Below are positions 35,629-44,814 of a DNA stretch of 64,000 bases, piece by piece. The position numbers and the translations under genes were made by a program. The notes beneath the pieces were generated by a model that was not told where the DNA came from, ran no database searches, and worked only from the letters and a program-made list of their open reading frames with translations. The stretch comes from JAJFUG01 sp964473155 (GTDB lineage Bacteria > Gemmatimonadota > Glassbacteria > GWA2-58-10): assembly GCA_964473155.1 (NCBI GenBank), contig CAYYNT010000009.1, forward strand, positions 1 through 64,000, given 5' to 3'. Numbering within the stretch: position 1 is the first letter of the stretch; every line of letters starts with the position of its first letter.

Positions 35629-35739
35629 GAGATAACAACAGTTCAATAATAAAAGCATCCCCTGAGAATTCGTCAGACTACTTGCCACCCGCTCGAATCG
35701 ATAACTTTCATTCCGTTTTTTCATTCTGAATAGACAAGA

Positions 35740-35770
35740 GGCCGCCGCCCCGGGGCGGGTAGCGGCGGCC
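35740..35770 (-). terminator. Hairpin after the Gfo/Idh/MocA gene
   Basis: GGCCGCCGC (35740-35748) and GCGGCGGCC (35762-35770) form a 9-bp perfect stem with a GC-rich loop. On the minus strand it is followed by TCTTGTCTATTC, a weak T run. It lies 25 bases past the stop codon. Confidence 0.6.
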
Positions 35771-35794
35771 ATCGGTCTTGACAGCATCTGAATC

Positions 35795-37150
35795 TCAGAC
35801 ATTCTCCGGAACGACATAAGGATAACGGTACTCACGGCTGAGCTGGGCATTAGCCTCGTCATCCCCGGGGAAAGTTTCCGTCGCCGAGTCAAACACAACG
35901 GTGCGGCCCGTGCGGTAGGCGATATTCGACAGATGGCACATCGAGGTCGAAAGGTGCCCCTCCAGGATATCCGCGTTCAGGAGTTCCGGCTTGTGCGCCC
36001 GCACGGCATCGATGAAATTGCCGAAATGCGGATCACCTGACGCGCCGCGGGTGTCCAGCGCCCGTTTCTGGGCATCGCCCTCATTCCCGCCCATTCCCGG
36101 ACCGGGTTCGTTCTTCCGGCCGAAATAGCTCTGCCAGCTCGATCCGCCCAGCTTCAGCCAGCCCTCGGTGCCGTAGAAAAATTCGCCCTGCTCGATGTCC
36201 TCTTCCTTGTTCGAATAAAGGCCGCGCACCTCCAACTGAACGATCTTGCCGTTCGAGTACTCCATCACAGAGGTCTGCTGGTTCGGAGTTTCCTGATCGC
36301 AGACATTACCGAACTTATAGTATCCACCGATGCTCTGAATCTTGCGCGGGTGTTCGTAGAGCTGTAGTCCCCAGCGGGCGCGGTCGCAGTTGTGCGGCCC
36401 GGTGTTGCCGGTGTCGCCGTTGCCGGTGTTCCAGAACCAGTGCCAGTTGTAGTGGAACTTGCACTCGTTGAACGGATACCACTGGGCCGGACCGAGCCAG
36501 AGGTCGTAATGCACACCCTGGGGCACGGGGGTGTTGGGGGCGCGGCCGAAACTGTCGCGGGCCTTGATCAGGCAACTGCGGCACATGTAGACCTCGCCCA
36601 GCTTGCCCGAATGCAGGAATTCCATGGCCGCCCGCATTGTCTTGTTGCTGCGGCTCTGGGTGCCGGTAGCGACCACCCGGTCATACTTGCGGGCCGCTTC
36701 CACTATCTTGCGGCCTTCCCAGATGTTGTGCGAGGAAGGCTTCTCGACGTAGACATCCTTGCCCGCCTGACAGGCCCAGATGGCGGCCAGGGCATGCCAG
36801 TAGTTCGGGCTGGCGATAGACAGGACATCGATGGTCTTGTCTTCCAGCACCTTGCGGATATCCACCTCGGTGCGGGCTTTCTTCCCGCTTAATTTCTCCA
36901 GGTCGGCCAGGGCCTCGGGGAACAGACGCTCGTCCACGTCGCAGAGCGTCGATACTTCCACGTTCGGCAGCTCGGCATAGCTTTCCATGTGCGAGCGGCC
37001 GCGGCTGCGGATGCCCATGACCGCCACATTTATCCGGTCCGATGGAGGATTGGCGGCCCAGCCGGATGCAAGAAACGGCCCCGTGGCGGCTACGGCTGCC
37101 GCTCCAAGGCCTGCGCTGCGTAAAAACTCACGGCGTCTTACGGTTTTCAT
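35795..37150 (-). CDS. TAT-exported Gfo/Idh/MocA-family oxidoreductase
   Basis: The 451-residue protein starts after AAAAAAGGAG. The twin-arginine signal is RRREFLRSAGLGAAAVAATG, cleaved near GWAANPP, so the folded, NAD(P)-loaded enzyme is exported. The Rossmann domain begins INVAVMGIRSRGRSHMESY. Motifs include LCDVDERLF, SIASPNYWHALAAIWACQAGKDVYVEKPS in part (the EKP signature) and a C-terminal alpha/beta domain with HYNWHWFWNTGNGDTGNTGPHNCDRARWGL. Exported members of this family oxidise sugars or glycosides, some at C3, matching the DUF1080 proteins at 11.6-13.1 kb. The actual substrate is unknown. Confidence 0.92.
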   Translation of the reverse strand: MKTVRRREFLRSAGLGAAAVAATGPFLASGWAANPPSDRINVAVMGIRSRGRSHMESYAELPNVEVSTLCDVDERLFPEALADLEKLSGKKARTEVDIRKVLEDKTIDVLSIASPNYWHALAAIWACQAGKDVYVEKPSSHNIWEGRKIVEAARKYDRVVATGTQSRSNKTMRAAMEFLHSGKLGEVYMCRSCLIKARDSFGRAPNTPVPQGVHYDLWLGPAQWYPFNECKFHYNWHWFWNTGNGDTGNTGPHNCDRARWGLQLYEHPRKIQSIGGYYKFGNVCDQETPNQQTSVMEYSNGKIVQLEVRGLYSNKEEDIEQGEFFYGTEGWLKLGGSSWQSYFGRKNEPGPGMGGNEGDAQKRALDTRGASGDPHFGNFIDAVRAHKPELLNADILEGHLSTSMCHLSNIAYRTGRTVVFDSATETFPGDDEANAQLSREYRYPYVVPENV

Positions 37151-37453
37151 GCAAGGCTCCTTTTTTGGGTTGCAGTGATATGGAGAGCATCAAGAGGTTC
37201 CTGTCGCTAATGTCGCTTCGCTGGAAGAAGATACGCCGGAGCGCACGGATTCATTATTAGCATGGAGACATGCCGTAAGTCAACAGATTATTTCAGGCTC
37301 GCCCACCTTTCCGGCTGCATATCCGGCAGAAAATTCTAAGCTTTTTCTAATAATCCGCTAACTACGGACTAACCGCGGACGGCTACTTTTATGGCTGAGT
37401 ACTCGTGCGGTGGCAGTTCACTTTTCCCAAACCTTAATCTAAGGATGAGGACT
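37151..37453. other. Divergent intergenic region, 303 bases
   Basis: This lies between the exported oxidoreductase and the PstS-like gene and should hold both promoters. I see TCCGC...GCGGA inverted repeats around 37352-37380 but no clear -35/-10 pair and no Pho-box-like direct repeat. Confidence 0.4.
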
Positions 37454-38329
37454 ATGTCTGGAAAGATTTCATTCCCGCGTTTTGCGATTTTCACCTCCGC
37501 CCTGCTGATCACTCTGTCCATCAGCGCCGGCGTGCAGGCCCATCCGTCAGCCGAATCCGCCAGCATAATTGTCAAGGGCTCGGACACCATGGTCCATCTG
37601 GTAAGCGCCTGGGCCGAGTCCTATCTGAAGAAAAATCCCGCCGATGACGTGGCGGTCACCGGCGGTGGCTCCGGCGCCGGCATAGCCGCCCTTATCAACG
37701 GCTCCACCAACATCTGCGCCGCATCCAGAAACATGAAGCCGGAGGAATTCGCTCAGGCCAGAGAGAAAAATGTCGCTCCGCAGGAAATTATCGTGGCCAG
37801 GGATGGGATTTCCGTGGCTGTCAATCCCGCCAATCCGCTTAAAGAAATCACGATGGAGCAGCTTGAAAAAATCTTCACCGGCGATTGGACCAACTGGAAT
37901 CAGCTCGGCGGGCCGAACCTTCCGATCGAGGTGCTTTCCCGTGAGTCCAGTTCGGGCACCTTTGTGTTCTTCCAGGAACATGTGATGAAGAAAAGGGACT
38001 ACTCGCCCAAGGCCATGTTGCTGCCGGCCACCGCGGCAATTGTCGAGACTGTAGGCGCAGACAAGGGCGCTGTCGGCTATGTCGGATTGGGCTACGCCAC
38101 CCAGGCCGGGAATAAAATAAAAGTGCTGCCGGTCAAAGCCGATGCCGCCTCCGCCGCGGTGATGCCATCTGAAGCCACGGTCAAGTCCGGCGCCTATCCG
38201 GTCTCCCGTCCTCTGTTCTTCTACACCAACGGCGCGCCGAAAGGTCTCGTCAAGCGGTTCATTGATTTCTGCCTGAGCCCGGAAGGCCAGCAGATAGTCC
38301 GCGAGCAGGGTTATATCGCTTCCAACTGA
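37454..38329 (+). CDS. PstS-like phosphate-binding protein
   Basis: The 291-residue protein starts at ATG 37454 (AAGGA eight bases upstream; ATG 37445 is possible) with a signal peptide ending at GVQAHP. The ligand-binding pattern is that of PstS: IIVKGSDTMVHLVSAWAE, VTGGGSGAGIAALINGST, ICAASRNMKPEE, IFTGDWTNWNQLGG and LSRESSSGTFVFFQEHVM. It lacks a lipobox, so it is a soluble periplasmic protein. No PstA, PstB, PstC or PhoU gene is in the window. The next gene, 98 bases on, is a porin, so the pair may serve phosphate or another oxyanion. Confidence 0.9.
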   Translation: MSGKISFPRFAIFTSALLITLSISAGVQAHPSAESASIIVKGSDTMVHLVSAWAESYLKKNPADDVAVTGGGSGAGIAALINGSTNICAASRNMKPEEFAQAREKNVAPQEIIVARDGISVAVNPANPLKEITMEQLEKIFTGDWTNWNQLGGPNLPIEVLSRESSSGTFVFFQEHVMKKRDYSPKAMLLPATAAIVETVGADKGAVGYVGLGYATQAGNKIKVLPVKADAASAAVMPSEATVKSGAYPVSRPLFFYTNGAPKGLVKRFIDFCLSPEGQQIVREQGYIASN

Positions 38330-38427
38330 AACAGCGCTTAAAGATCTGATTGCATATTATACGGCAGGCGGACGGCAGGCGGACAGCCTGCATCAGACAC
38401 AACCTCCAAAAAGGAATGGTGATTACC

Positions 38428-39651
38428 ATGCGGGGAGGAACTATCAGCGGAAAAATGGTCGCACTTCTGGCGGCGAGACTCATTCTGGCAGTGATGCCCG
38501 CTGGTCTTTACGCTCAGGACAAGGCCCAGAGCGCCGAAAAGCCCAAAAGCCCCCTGGAGTCTTTCACTCCGGAACTCACCGGATTCATGTATTACAGCCT
38601 TGATGCGAGCGATGGCGCGGATAAAGCCAATTCGTTCGACATCTCCCGAGTCTATATGGGCGGCAAGTTCGCCCTGTCGGACAAATTCACTTTCCGCTAC
38701 CTCTCGGACATCGGGCATGAGACCGGCGGCGGCAAGTTCGAGATGTTCACTAAATATGCCTACCTCGACTGGAAATTCAGTAAATCAGCCGCTCTGACTA
38801 TCGGTCTCCAGGGCACTAAAAACTTCGGCGTCGAGGAAAAGGAATGGGGCTTCCGAGTGATCCGCAAGGCCCCGATGGAGTCATTCGGCGATTTCTGGGG
38901 AACGAAGACCTACTTCGCGGCTATCGACAGCCGGGTCAAAACGCTCAACGGTGGCGACGAAAGCGACAAAGCTCTGGCAGTCAAGCTCGGTCAGCAGAAA
39001 GCGGCGTTCGCCTGGAGCGCCCGAAACAAGATGGGGTCCTCCGCCGACCAGGGTGTCAGCCTGTCGCTGAAGCAAGATGCCGACTCATATATCGACATCA
39101 TGGTGATCAACGGGGATGGGTACAAGAAAGCCGAGGACGACAAGTATAAAAACTTCCAGTTCCGAGCGGGACGCTATCTGGCCGGGAAGAAAGTCCACCT
39201 TTCAGCTTATTTCGAGTTCGAGCCGTGGAGCTACACAGACAGTCTCAGCGGCAAAAAAAGCTACAGCAACAGGCAGTGGGACCTGATGGCCACCTTCTCC
39301 TCCAAGGACAAGGGGCTTCTCGGGCTGAACTACAACGGCAAGACATTCGCGGGCAGCTTCGAGGACATCACGGCCTCCTGCTTCTCGATATTCGGCAACG
39401 TTAATCTGGGCCGCCCGGACACAAAATTTCTGGCCCGCTACGACTACTACAGCAGCGGTTTCAACCAGACCGGCGTTCTGGCTGCTGGAGCGGCGGACCT
39501 CAAAACAAACGGCGGCCTGTTCATCCTGGGTCTGGATTACGCGCCGACCAGCCGCGTGCATATCGTACCGAACGTGCAGATTCTGGACTACGAGAATTCA
39601 GCCACGAAAACAAGCAGCCTGTTCTATATCCACATGCTCGTAACGCTGTAA
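38428..39651 (+). CDS. Outer-membrane beta-barrel porin, OprP/OprO-like
   Basis: The 407-residue protein starts at ATG 38428; an earlier ATG at 38416 sits directly on the SD-like AAGGA. The signal peptide ends near GLYAQD. The mature protein is a run of alternating polar/hydrophobic strands with short turns: TGFMYYSLDASDG, SRVYMGGKFALSDKFTFRYL, YAYLDWKFSKSAALTIGLQG, and a final VHIVPNVQILDYEN. It ends in YIHMLVTL. The layout resembles phosphate-selective and short-chain porins. With the PstS-like gene just upstream, a role in anion uptake is likely. A terminator follows. Confidence 0.78.
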   Translation: MRGGTISGKMVALLAARLILAVMPAGLYAQDKAQSAEKPKSPLESFTPELTGFMYYSLDASDGADKANSFDISRVYMGGKFALSDKFTFRYLSDIGHETGGGKFEMFTKYAYLDWKFSKSAALTIGLQGTKNFGVEEKEWGFRVIRKAPMESFGDFWGTKTYFAAIDSRVKTLNGGDESDKALAVKLGQQKAAFAWSARNKMGSSADQGVSLSLKQDADSYIDIMVINGDGYKKAEDDKYKNFQFRAGRYLAGKKVHLSAYFEFEPWSYTDSLSGKKSYSNRQWDLMATFSSKDKGLLGLNYNGKTFAGSFEDITASCFSIFGNVNLGRPDTKFLARYDYYSSGFNQTGVLAAGAADLKTNGGLFILGLDYAPTSRVHIVPNVQILDYENSATKTSSLFYIHMLVTL

Positions 39652-39661
39652 TGGATTATAA

Positions 39662-39700
39662 AAAGGCCCTCTTCCAGATTCATGGAGGAGGGCCTTTCTC
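39662..39700 (+). terminator. Terminator after the porin gene
   Basis: AAAGGCCCTCTTCCA (39662-39676) pairs with TGGAGGAGGGCCTTT (39683-39697) with one G-U pair and a six-base loop, followed by CTC. It starts 11 bases past the stop codon. Confidence 0.8.
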
Positions 39701-39769
39701 ATTACGGTTATATCTTGATCTCTTCAAAATCATAAATCGGATGTGACATATCTTCGGCGGCAGCCTGCC

Positions 39770-41635
39770 TCAACTGTAGCACCGCACCTCGAACACGCGG
39801 GCCTCCGGCGCGCCGTTGGTCGCGGACACCTCCAGGCGCACGGCGTCGCAGCGCAAATCCTTGAACAGGTGCACCCTCTTGCGCTGGTAATTTCCACTCT
39901 CCGTAGCCAGAACCTTCCAGGCGCCGTCCACGCGTCCCTCGATGCGATAGTCGCGCACCGTTTCAGGCTGCGGGCCTTCGTGCATGGACTTATTGATCCT
40001 GTCCTCATGGGTCAGGGTAAGAAGGCGCGAGAGGCCGGTGTCGAAAGACAGATGCAACTCCCGCAGGGCCTGTCCCTTCCCGAACTCCAGAGTCAGCGCG
40101 GCTTTTCCGGGATCGAGGGATTGCGAGCGCCACTGGTGCGAATCGCCTCCGGCTCCGCGCGCCACGCCGTCTGTCACCCGCCGCGCCTCGCACCCTTTCT
40201 GCTCGCTCCCGGCGGACACTTTCGCCCCGCGGGCAAAATCGCGTTCATCACGGTTCGGTGTGCCGATCAGGTAGGCATCCTGACGGAGCAGGGTCTGCTT
40301 GACCGTCTCGATGTCATCCCGGCCGAATTCACGGGTGAGACGGCCGGTCCGCGCGGCGTGCGCCGCCGCCACACCCGCGCCCTGCCCCATGACCGCACAG
40401 GTGGCCATCACCCGTGTAGAGCAGAACGCCACATGGCTGGCGCTGGCCTGCCGTCCGGCGAAAAACAGGTTGCCGACTCGGCTGGAATACAGCGACCGCA
40501 GGGGAATAGTGTAAAGTTTGTCCAGTTCGGACTGGTAGAAAAAGTCATCGTTCTTGCGGTAAAAGCCCTCGCGGTGGTGATGGTCTATCGGCCAGCCGCC
40601 GAACGCCACCTCATCGTCAAAGACACGCCCGGAGGTGAGATCATCCTGGCGCAGCCAGTAAGCCCCCTCCAGCCGGCGGCTCTCGCGGCGCGCGGGGATG
40701 AACCCGAACCAGTCCAGGGCCCAGTTTTCCGCACCGTGGTCCCCACGGTTCTTGATATGGTCCCACACACCCATCAGAATCTTGATCAGCTCCTCGCGGA
40801 TGCGGTTGTCATCCTTGATCGTATCGAGCATGCCGCCCCATTCCAGCCACCAGTAGCCGTACTCGTAGTTTTCGTGGCCGCGGCCAAGCTGCTCGTCCGT
40901 TTCATAGCGGTACGCCCAGTCCGGGGTTATGAATTTCATCGGGCGTCCGAAATCACGGGCCTGGAACAGGAGCGTGCTGCCGAGCGTATATGGCTCGGCT
41001 TTCTCGGGGGCCAGGGACTCACCGAACTCCGCACGCGCCTCGCAGCCCACGCGGAACGGGTTGCCGGCCAGCACTCCCAGCGTGCCGTCACCGGTGCAGT
41101 CCACGAACTGGCTGCCCTCGATAACGAGTTTTTCCTCGCGTCGCATGTCGTAACACTCTATGGATACAATCCTGTCTCCGGACATGCGGCAGCCGGTGAG
41201 GACCGTGTTCAGCAGAAGAGCCAGTCCCGGCTGATAGAAAGCCTTTTCCCAGAGGATCAGGTCCCACATCGCGGCGGAGCGCTGGGGGTTGCGGACCTGG
41301 TTCTCAAGGCGCAGTTCCTCGAGGATACCGGTCTCTCGACTGTCCGGGATACCGGTGGAGTTGGCCCCGCAGATATGCATCCGTACCTCGCTGGAGGAAT
41401 TGCCCCCCAGCACCGGACGGTCCTGCACGAGCACCACGCTCACTCCGGCCCTGGCCGCGGCGATCGCGGCGCACACTCCGCTCATCCCGCCGCCCGCCAC
41501 CACGACATCCGCCTGAACTGTTCCGTCAGCTTTAGCCGATCCGTTTTCAGCCGCTTGTACAATCAATGGACCAGCGGCCAGAGCACCACCCAGACCAAGC
41601 GCGCCGGATGTTTTGAGAAAATCTCTTCTCTGCAT
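39770..41635 (-). CDS. TAT-exported FAD-dependent oxidoreductase with C-terminal discoidin-like domain
   Basis: The 621-residue protein starts at ATG 41635 after GGAG. The twin-arginine signal is QRRDFLKTSGALGLGGALAAG. The FAD-binding site is DVVVAGGGMSGVCAAIAAARAG followed by LGGNSSSEVRMHICG, the opening of the FAD_oxidored family. GDGTLGVLAG, HVAFCSTRVMATCAVMGQGAGVAAA and the usual closing FAD contact follow. The last 140 residues look like an F5/8-type C (discoidin) sugar-binding domain. Exported members occur with glycoside-degrading genes and probably oxidise a sugar. It lies 31 bases after the GH36 gene in one operon. Confidence 0.88.
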   Translation of the reverse strand: MQRRDFLKTSGALGLGGALAAGPLIVQAAENGSAKADGTVQADVVVAGGGMSGVCAAIAAARAGVSVVLVQDRPVLGGNSSSEVRMHICGANSTGIPDSRETGILEELRLENQVRNPQRSAAMWDLILWEKAFYQPGLALLLNTVLTGCRMSGDRIVSIECYDMRREEKLVIEGSQFVDCTGDGTLGVLAGNPFRVGCEARAEFGESLAPEKAEPYTLGSTLLFQARDFGRPMKFITPDWAYRYETDEQLGRGHENYEYGYWWLEWGGMLDTIKDDNRIREELIKILMGVWDHIKNRGDHGAENWALDWFGFIPARRESRRLEGAYWLRQDDLTSGRVFDDEVAFGGWPIDHHHREGFYRKNDDFFYQSELDKLYTIPLRSLYSSRVGNLFFAGRQASASHVAFCSTRVMATCAVMGQGAGVAAAHAARTGRLTREFGRDDIETVKQTLLRQDAYLIGTPNRDERDFARGAKVSAGSEQKGCEARRVTDGVARGAGGDSHQWRSQSLDPGKAALTLEFGKGQALRELHLSFDTGLSRLLTLTHEDRINKSMHEGPQPETVRDYRIEGRVDGAWKVLATESGNYQRKRVHLFKDLRCDAVRLEVSATNGAPEARVFEVRCYS

Positions 41636-41666
41636 GTGGTCTCCGTCAAGTCCAATATTCATCCGC

Positions 41667-43802
41667 TTAAAAAGAGATGATGACATTCACCGGCGTCTGT
41701 CCCGGCGCATCCGTCACCAGCAGACCGTTAGCCGGGTCGAACTCGAATGCAACCGCCGCTCCACCGGCAGTAACCGCCGAGGGCCCATTCTGGCAGTAGA
41801 ACGATATCCTCCCGCCGGACGTGATCCTGGCCATGTAACTGCCATCCGCCTGCCAGCCGAAGCTTTCGAAGATGCCGGCGCTGTTGTACATGTCCGTACG
41901 GCCCAGGGGCGCGACTCCCCGGTCGATCAGCGCGACGGTGCAGACCTCGAACTCTCTCTGCCCCAAACTTAACGGCCAGCGCCCGGCGTAATCACGCACG
42001 GAAAGCTCTCTTTTGGAGAATGACCAGACCGCGAACCGGCCGTCTTTTGGAATTCCCTGAATAAGCGACACGCTCAGAGTGTCCTGCACGGTTATGGCAT
42101 TCAGGCTGTCCCAGCGGCAGTTCCAGGCCCCCAGGACCCAGGCGCCGTCCAGGTTGCGGTTGAAAATTTTCAGCGCCACGTCCTCGGACTGCGGATCGCG
42201 GAAAAGGATGTCCGGCGTGGGCAGGGCCGGTGTGGGACACCGCAGCACCCGGCCATCCGGCAGGCTGATCCGGGCCAGAAGCTTCGAGTCCTGCTCTCCG
42301 GGACGGTCGGAGAGATAGACCGGTCCACCGGAGATGGCGCGCGCGGAGGCATGATAAGCGCCCCAGGCATGGCCGGACTTGAACATGTCCCAGTCCGGGA
42401 GAACGAGCTGACCGGTCATCAGGCTGTTGTAGGCGTTGACTGTCAGGTGCTGGCCGTGGGTTTCCGGCTGGTCCGGGAAATAGTCGTTTGAATTGCGCGT
42501 GACGCTGGAGGTCATGGCCTGGAAGAGAGCGTCCGATCCCAGTCCCATGCAGTTGATAACGCTGCCCGGGGAAAACAGGCTGTCCACCGAGGATTCCAGA
42601 GCGCGCTTGTAAGCGCCCATAACATCCGCCAGAGGCCCCGCTCCATAAGTCATGAATTCCAGGTGTGACTGGTTGTCCACCTTGACGCCGGTCACTCCCT
42701 GAGCGGCAAGCCAGCCATGGTATGCGGTGAAGAACGCTTTTATATCCTCCGGAACCACCGCGTTGAAGACCAGCGGGACCCATTCCTGAGTCGATTTGTT
42801 CAGCGGGCGGTTGGACTTGCCGATGGTGTTCCAGGCGCGGAACGGTTTCATCTCCGCCGCCGAGGTGTCGATTCCGTGCCAGTAGCCCTGAAATGTCTGC
42901 CAGACCAGGAAATCAGCAACTCCGTACTTTTCGCGCGCCTCGGATACCGTGGCGGCCAGCCCCTGCGGGAACTTCTCACGGTTTTCCGCCAGGCCGGTGA
43001 GCCAGGTCTTTTCCTCGAAGAACCCGTACTCGACAGCCTGCTGCCACCCGTCATCCAGCACCAGCCAGCCAAGCCGTGTCCCGTCCTTCTCGAACGATTT
43101 CAGCCCATCCAGCACGCCCTGGTGCGTGACCGCATGATAGAAAGAGTTCCAGGTGCACCAGCCCAGCGTCTCGATCCAGCGGGGCGGAGTTTTTTCGGCG
43201 CGCAAACGGCCCAGTCCCATGGTATGCACGGCAATGGCGAAAGCGCTGTCGAGCATTGCGTACGGATCGTCTCCCAGCGCGATATAAGCTCCGCGCAGTT
43301 CTATCCCTGTCTCGCCCGCGGGCATGTTGTTGTCCGCGGTCAGCATCAGGGCGCCATCCGCCCCGCCCGCGTTCATCCGGTAGCCCTTGTCGATGAGCGG
43401 CAGGATAAGCCCCACCTTGCCGTCCGCACGCCGCCACAGAAGACATTGCACTTCCAGCGGTAACTCAGCCTCATTCGAACCGTGCAAAGGGACCATCCAC
43501 CAGGGCAGTTCACGGTACAGGGCGGTGAACCGTTCCATGCCGGCCAGATGCATCCCGGTCCAGCGGAAATAGCCGTTTTCGCTTTGGCCGGTGCGAAGCG
43601 AGAGAAACACTCCGCGGCTTGTATTGCCTTCCGCGGCGACATCCATTCCATCCGGCAGGCCGGTCAGCACCGGCTGCCCATCCAGACGGAGCGTTCCCCC
43701 GTCCACGCTCCAGGGCAGTTGAACAGCGTTCCGGTTCGGGCTTGAACAGGCGAGAACGGCAAGAAGGACAACAAAAACGGGGATTGTGCAGCACTTAACC
43801 AT
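41667..43802 (-). CDS. GH36-type (Sip1/raffinose-synthase-like) alpha-galactosidase lipoprotein
   Basis: The 711-residue protein starts at ATG 43802, eight bases after GGAG. The lipoprotein signal is VLLAVLACSS. The catalytic barrel begins IETLGWCTWNSFYHAVTHQG, then LGWLVLDDGWQQAV. The probable nucleophile Asp is in GVKVDNQSHLEFM. The region RNSNDYFPDQPETHGQHL carries the probable acid/base Asp. All are the signature of the raffinose synthase/seed-imbibition group of GH36. Plant members transfer or hydrolyse alpha-galactosides; bacterial exported members probably hydrolyse them. The gene follows an aspartyl protease gene by 17 bases. Confidence 0.87.
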   Translation of the reverse strand: MVKCCTIPVFVVLLAVLACSSPNRNAVQLPWSVDGGTLRLDGQPVLTGLPDGMDVAAEGNTSRGVFLSLRTGQSENGYFRWTGMHLAGMERFTALYRELPWWMVPLHGSNEAELPLEVQCLLWRRADGKVGLILPLIDKGYRMNAGGADGALMLTADNNMPAGETGIELRGAYIALGDDPYAMLDSAFAIAVHTMGLGRLRAEKTPPRWIETLGWCTWNSFYHAVTHQGVLDGLKSFEKDGTRLGWLVLDDGWQQAVEYGFFEEKTWLTGLAENREKFPQGLAATVSEAREKYGVADFLVWQTFQGYWHGIDTSAAEMKPFRAWNTIGKSNRPLNKSTQEWVPLVFNAVVPEDIKAFFTAYHGWLAAQGVTGVKVDNQSHLEFMTYGAGPLADVMGAYKRALESSVDSLFSPGSVINCMGLGSDALFQAMTSSVTRNSNDYFPDQPETHGQHLTVNAYNSLMTGQLVLPDWDMFKSGHAWGAYHASARAISGGPVYLSDRPGEQDSKLLARISLPDGRVLRCPTPALPTPDILFRDPQSEDVALKIFNRNLDGAWVLGAWNCRWDSLNAITVQDTLSVSLIQGIPKDGRFAVWSFSKRELSVRDYAGRWPLSLGQREFEVCTVALIDRGVAPLGRTDMYNSAGIFESFGWQADGSYMARITSGGRISFYCQNGPSAVTAGGAAVAFEFDPANGLLVTDAPGQTPVNVIISF

Positions 43803-43819
43803 CGGGAACGCTCCGGGTC

Positions 43820-44695
43820 TCACTGTTTTTTGATCAAAACGTATTTTTCCGGAAGGTTGAACGTGATTGTCCGGCCGGTGAAGAAATTCCATCCGATACG
43901 GCCGTCATAGATCATAGCCGGCGTGAACCCCACGGTTGGGTTATTGAGCCCCACGCCATCCGCCCAGGCCAGGGAGATGTATTCCAGGCGGCCGCTCCAG
44001 GCGAGCTTTTTGTCTCCCTTTTCATCGATCCCCAGCCACTGGGTCTTTTCCAGCACTTTGAGAATGTTCAGGAAACGCTCATCGAAAGTGGTGGGAGCGC
44101 CGGTGTCGAAAAGGCATTCCAGCACCTTGCCCTCCGGCGCGGAAACGTCAAAAAACACCTCCAGGCTTTTGCCTCGGTCATCCCGTGTCTTGACCGGCAC
44201 AATCTGGCTGTCCTGCAGCCTTCGGCTGAAAGAGAGGCTGTCCTCGAAAATCATGCGGCGTGCGGAAAAATCCAGTGTCACTATCCTGTCACGGAAAAAG
44301 GACGCTGAAATCACTCCATCGACCCCGGAGCTGTCGAGCATGTCCCAGACCGCCACCGCGGGGGCCGGTTGTACTCCCCCTCCGATTCTCAGAGAGGGTA
44401 TCTCGTAGAGCTGACGGTCCTGCCGGACGCCATCGGCCTGGAAGCTCGTGTACGTGCCGAGCCGCAACGAGGGCGCCGCCCTGAAAGCGCGCCACGAGAG
44501 CATGTGACATCCCGCCCCGGTGTCCAGCACGAAACGGGCTTTGAGCGTGTCTCCAATCATACCCTGCACAAGAATCGTTCCCTGTGGAGTTATCTCGAGT
44601 GGCACGGAATCGCTCTCCGAGGCCAGTGAAACCCCGCTGAAGAACACCAATAAAACACAGGCGGACAGACAGGGGAGAAAACATTTCGGATTCAT
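43820..44695 (-). CDS. Exported two-lobed aspartyl (retropepsin-like) protease
   Basis: The 291-residue protein starts at ATG 44695 after AGGAG and has a signal peptide ending near GVSLASE. Two catalytic-type motifs are visible, ARFVLDTGAG (about residue 55) and CLFDTGAPTTF (about 185), each followed by a pepsin-like lobe, so one chain may supply both active-site aspartates. Similar PDZ-less proteins are common and uncharacterised in sugar-degrading bacteria. It is first in the operon with the GH36 and FAD oxidoreductase genes; a partner or substrate role for those exported enzymes is only inferred. Confidence 0.82.
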   Translation of the reverse strand: MNPKCFLPCLSACVLLVFFSGVSLASESDSVPLEITPQGTILVQGMIGDTLKARFVLDTGAGCHMLSWRAFRAAPSLRLGTYTSFQADGVRQDRQLYEIPSLRIGGGVQPAPAVAVWDMLDSSGVDGVISASFFRDRIVTLDFSARRMIFEDSLSFSRRLQDSQIVPVKTRDDRGKSLEVFFDVSAPEGKVLECLFDTGAPTTFDERFLNILKVLEKTQWLGIDEKGDKKLAWSGRLEYISLAWADGVGLNNPTVGFTPAMIYDGRIGWNFFTGRTITFNLPEKYVLIKKQ

Positions 44696-44814
44696 CTCGA
44701 CAGCTCTCCTGTTGACATACCTATATTCAGGTTCATTCTCATATCGTGTTACCGAAGCAGGAACCGGAATGAGAATATAACCGGACAACCCTCAGGCGCA
44801 AGCCTTTCATGGAT

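Noticed and set aside
37151..37453. Pho box upstream of the PstS-like gene
   Set aside because: No pair of CTGTCAT-like direct repeats at 11-base spacing is present.
39743..41680. A 645-codon plus-strand ORF opposite the FAD oxidoreductase
   Set aside because: The minus-strand frame has a TAT signal and FAD motifs; the plus frame is Arg/Ala/Gly-rich noise without an SD.
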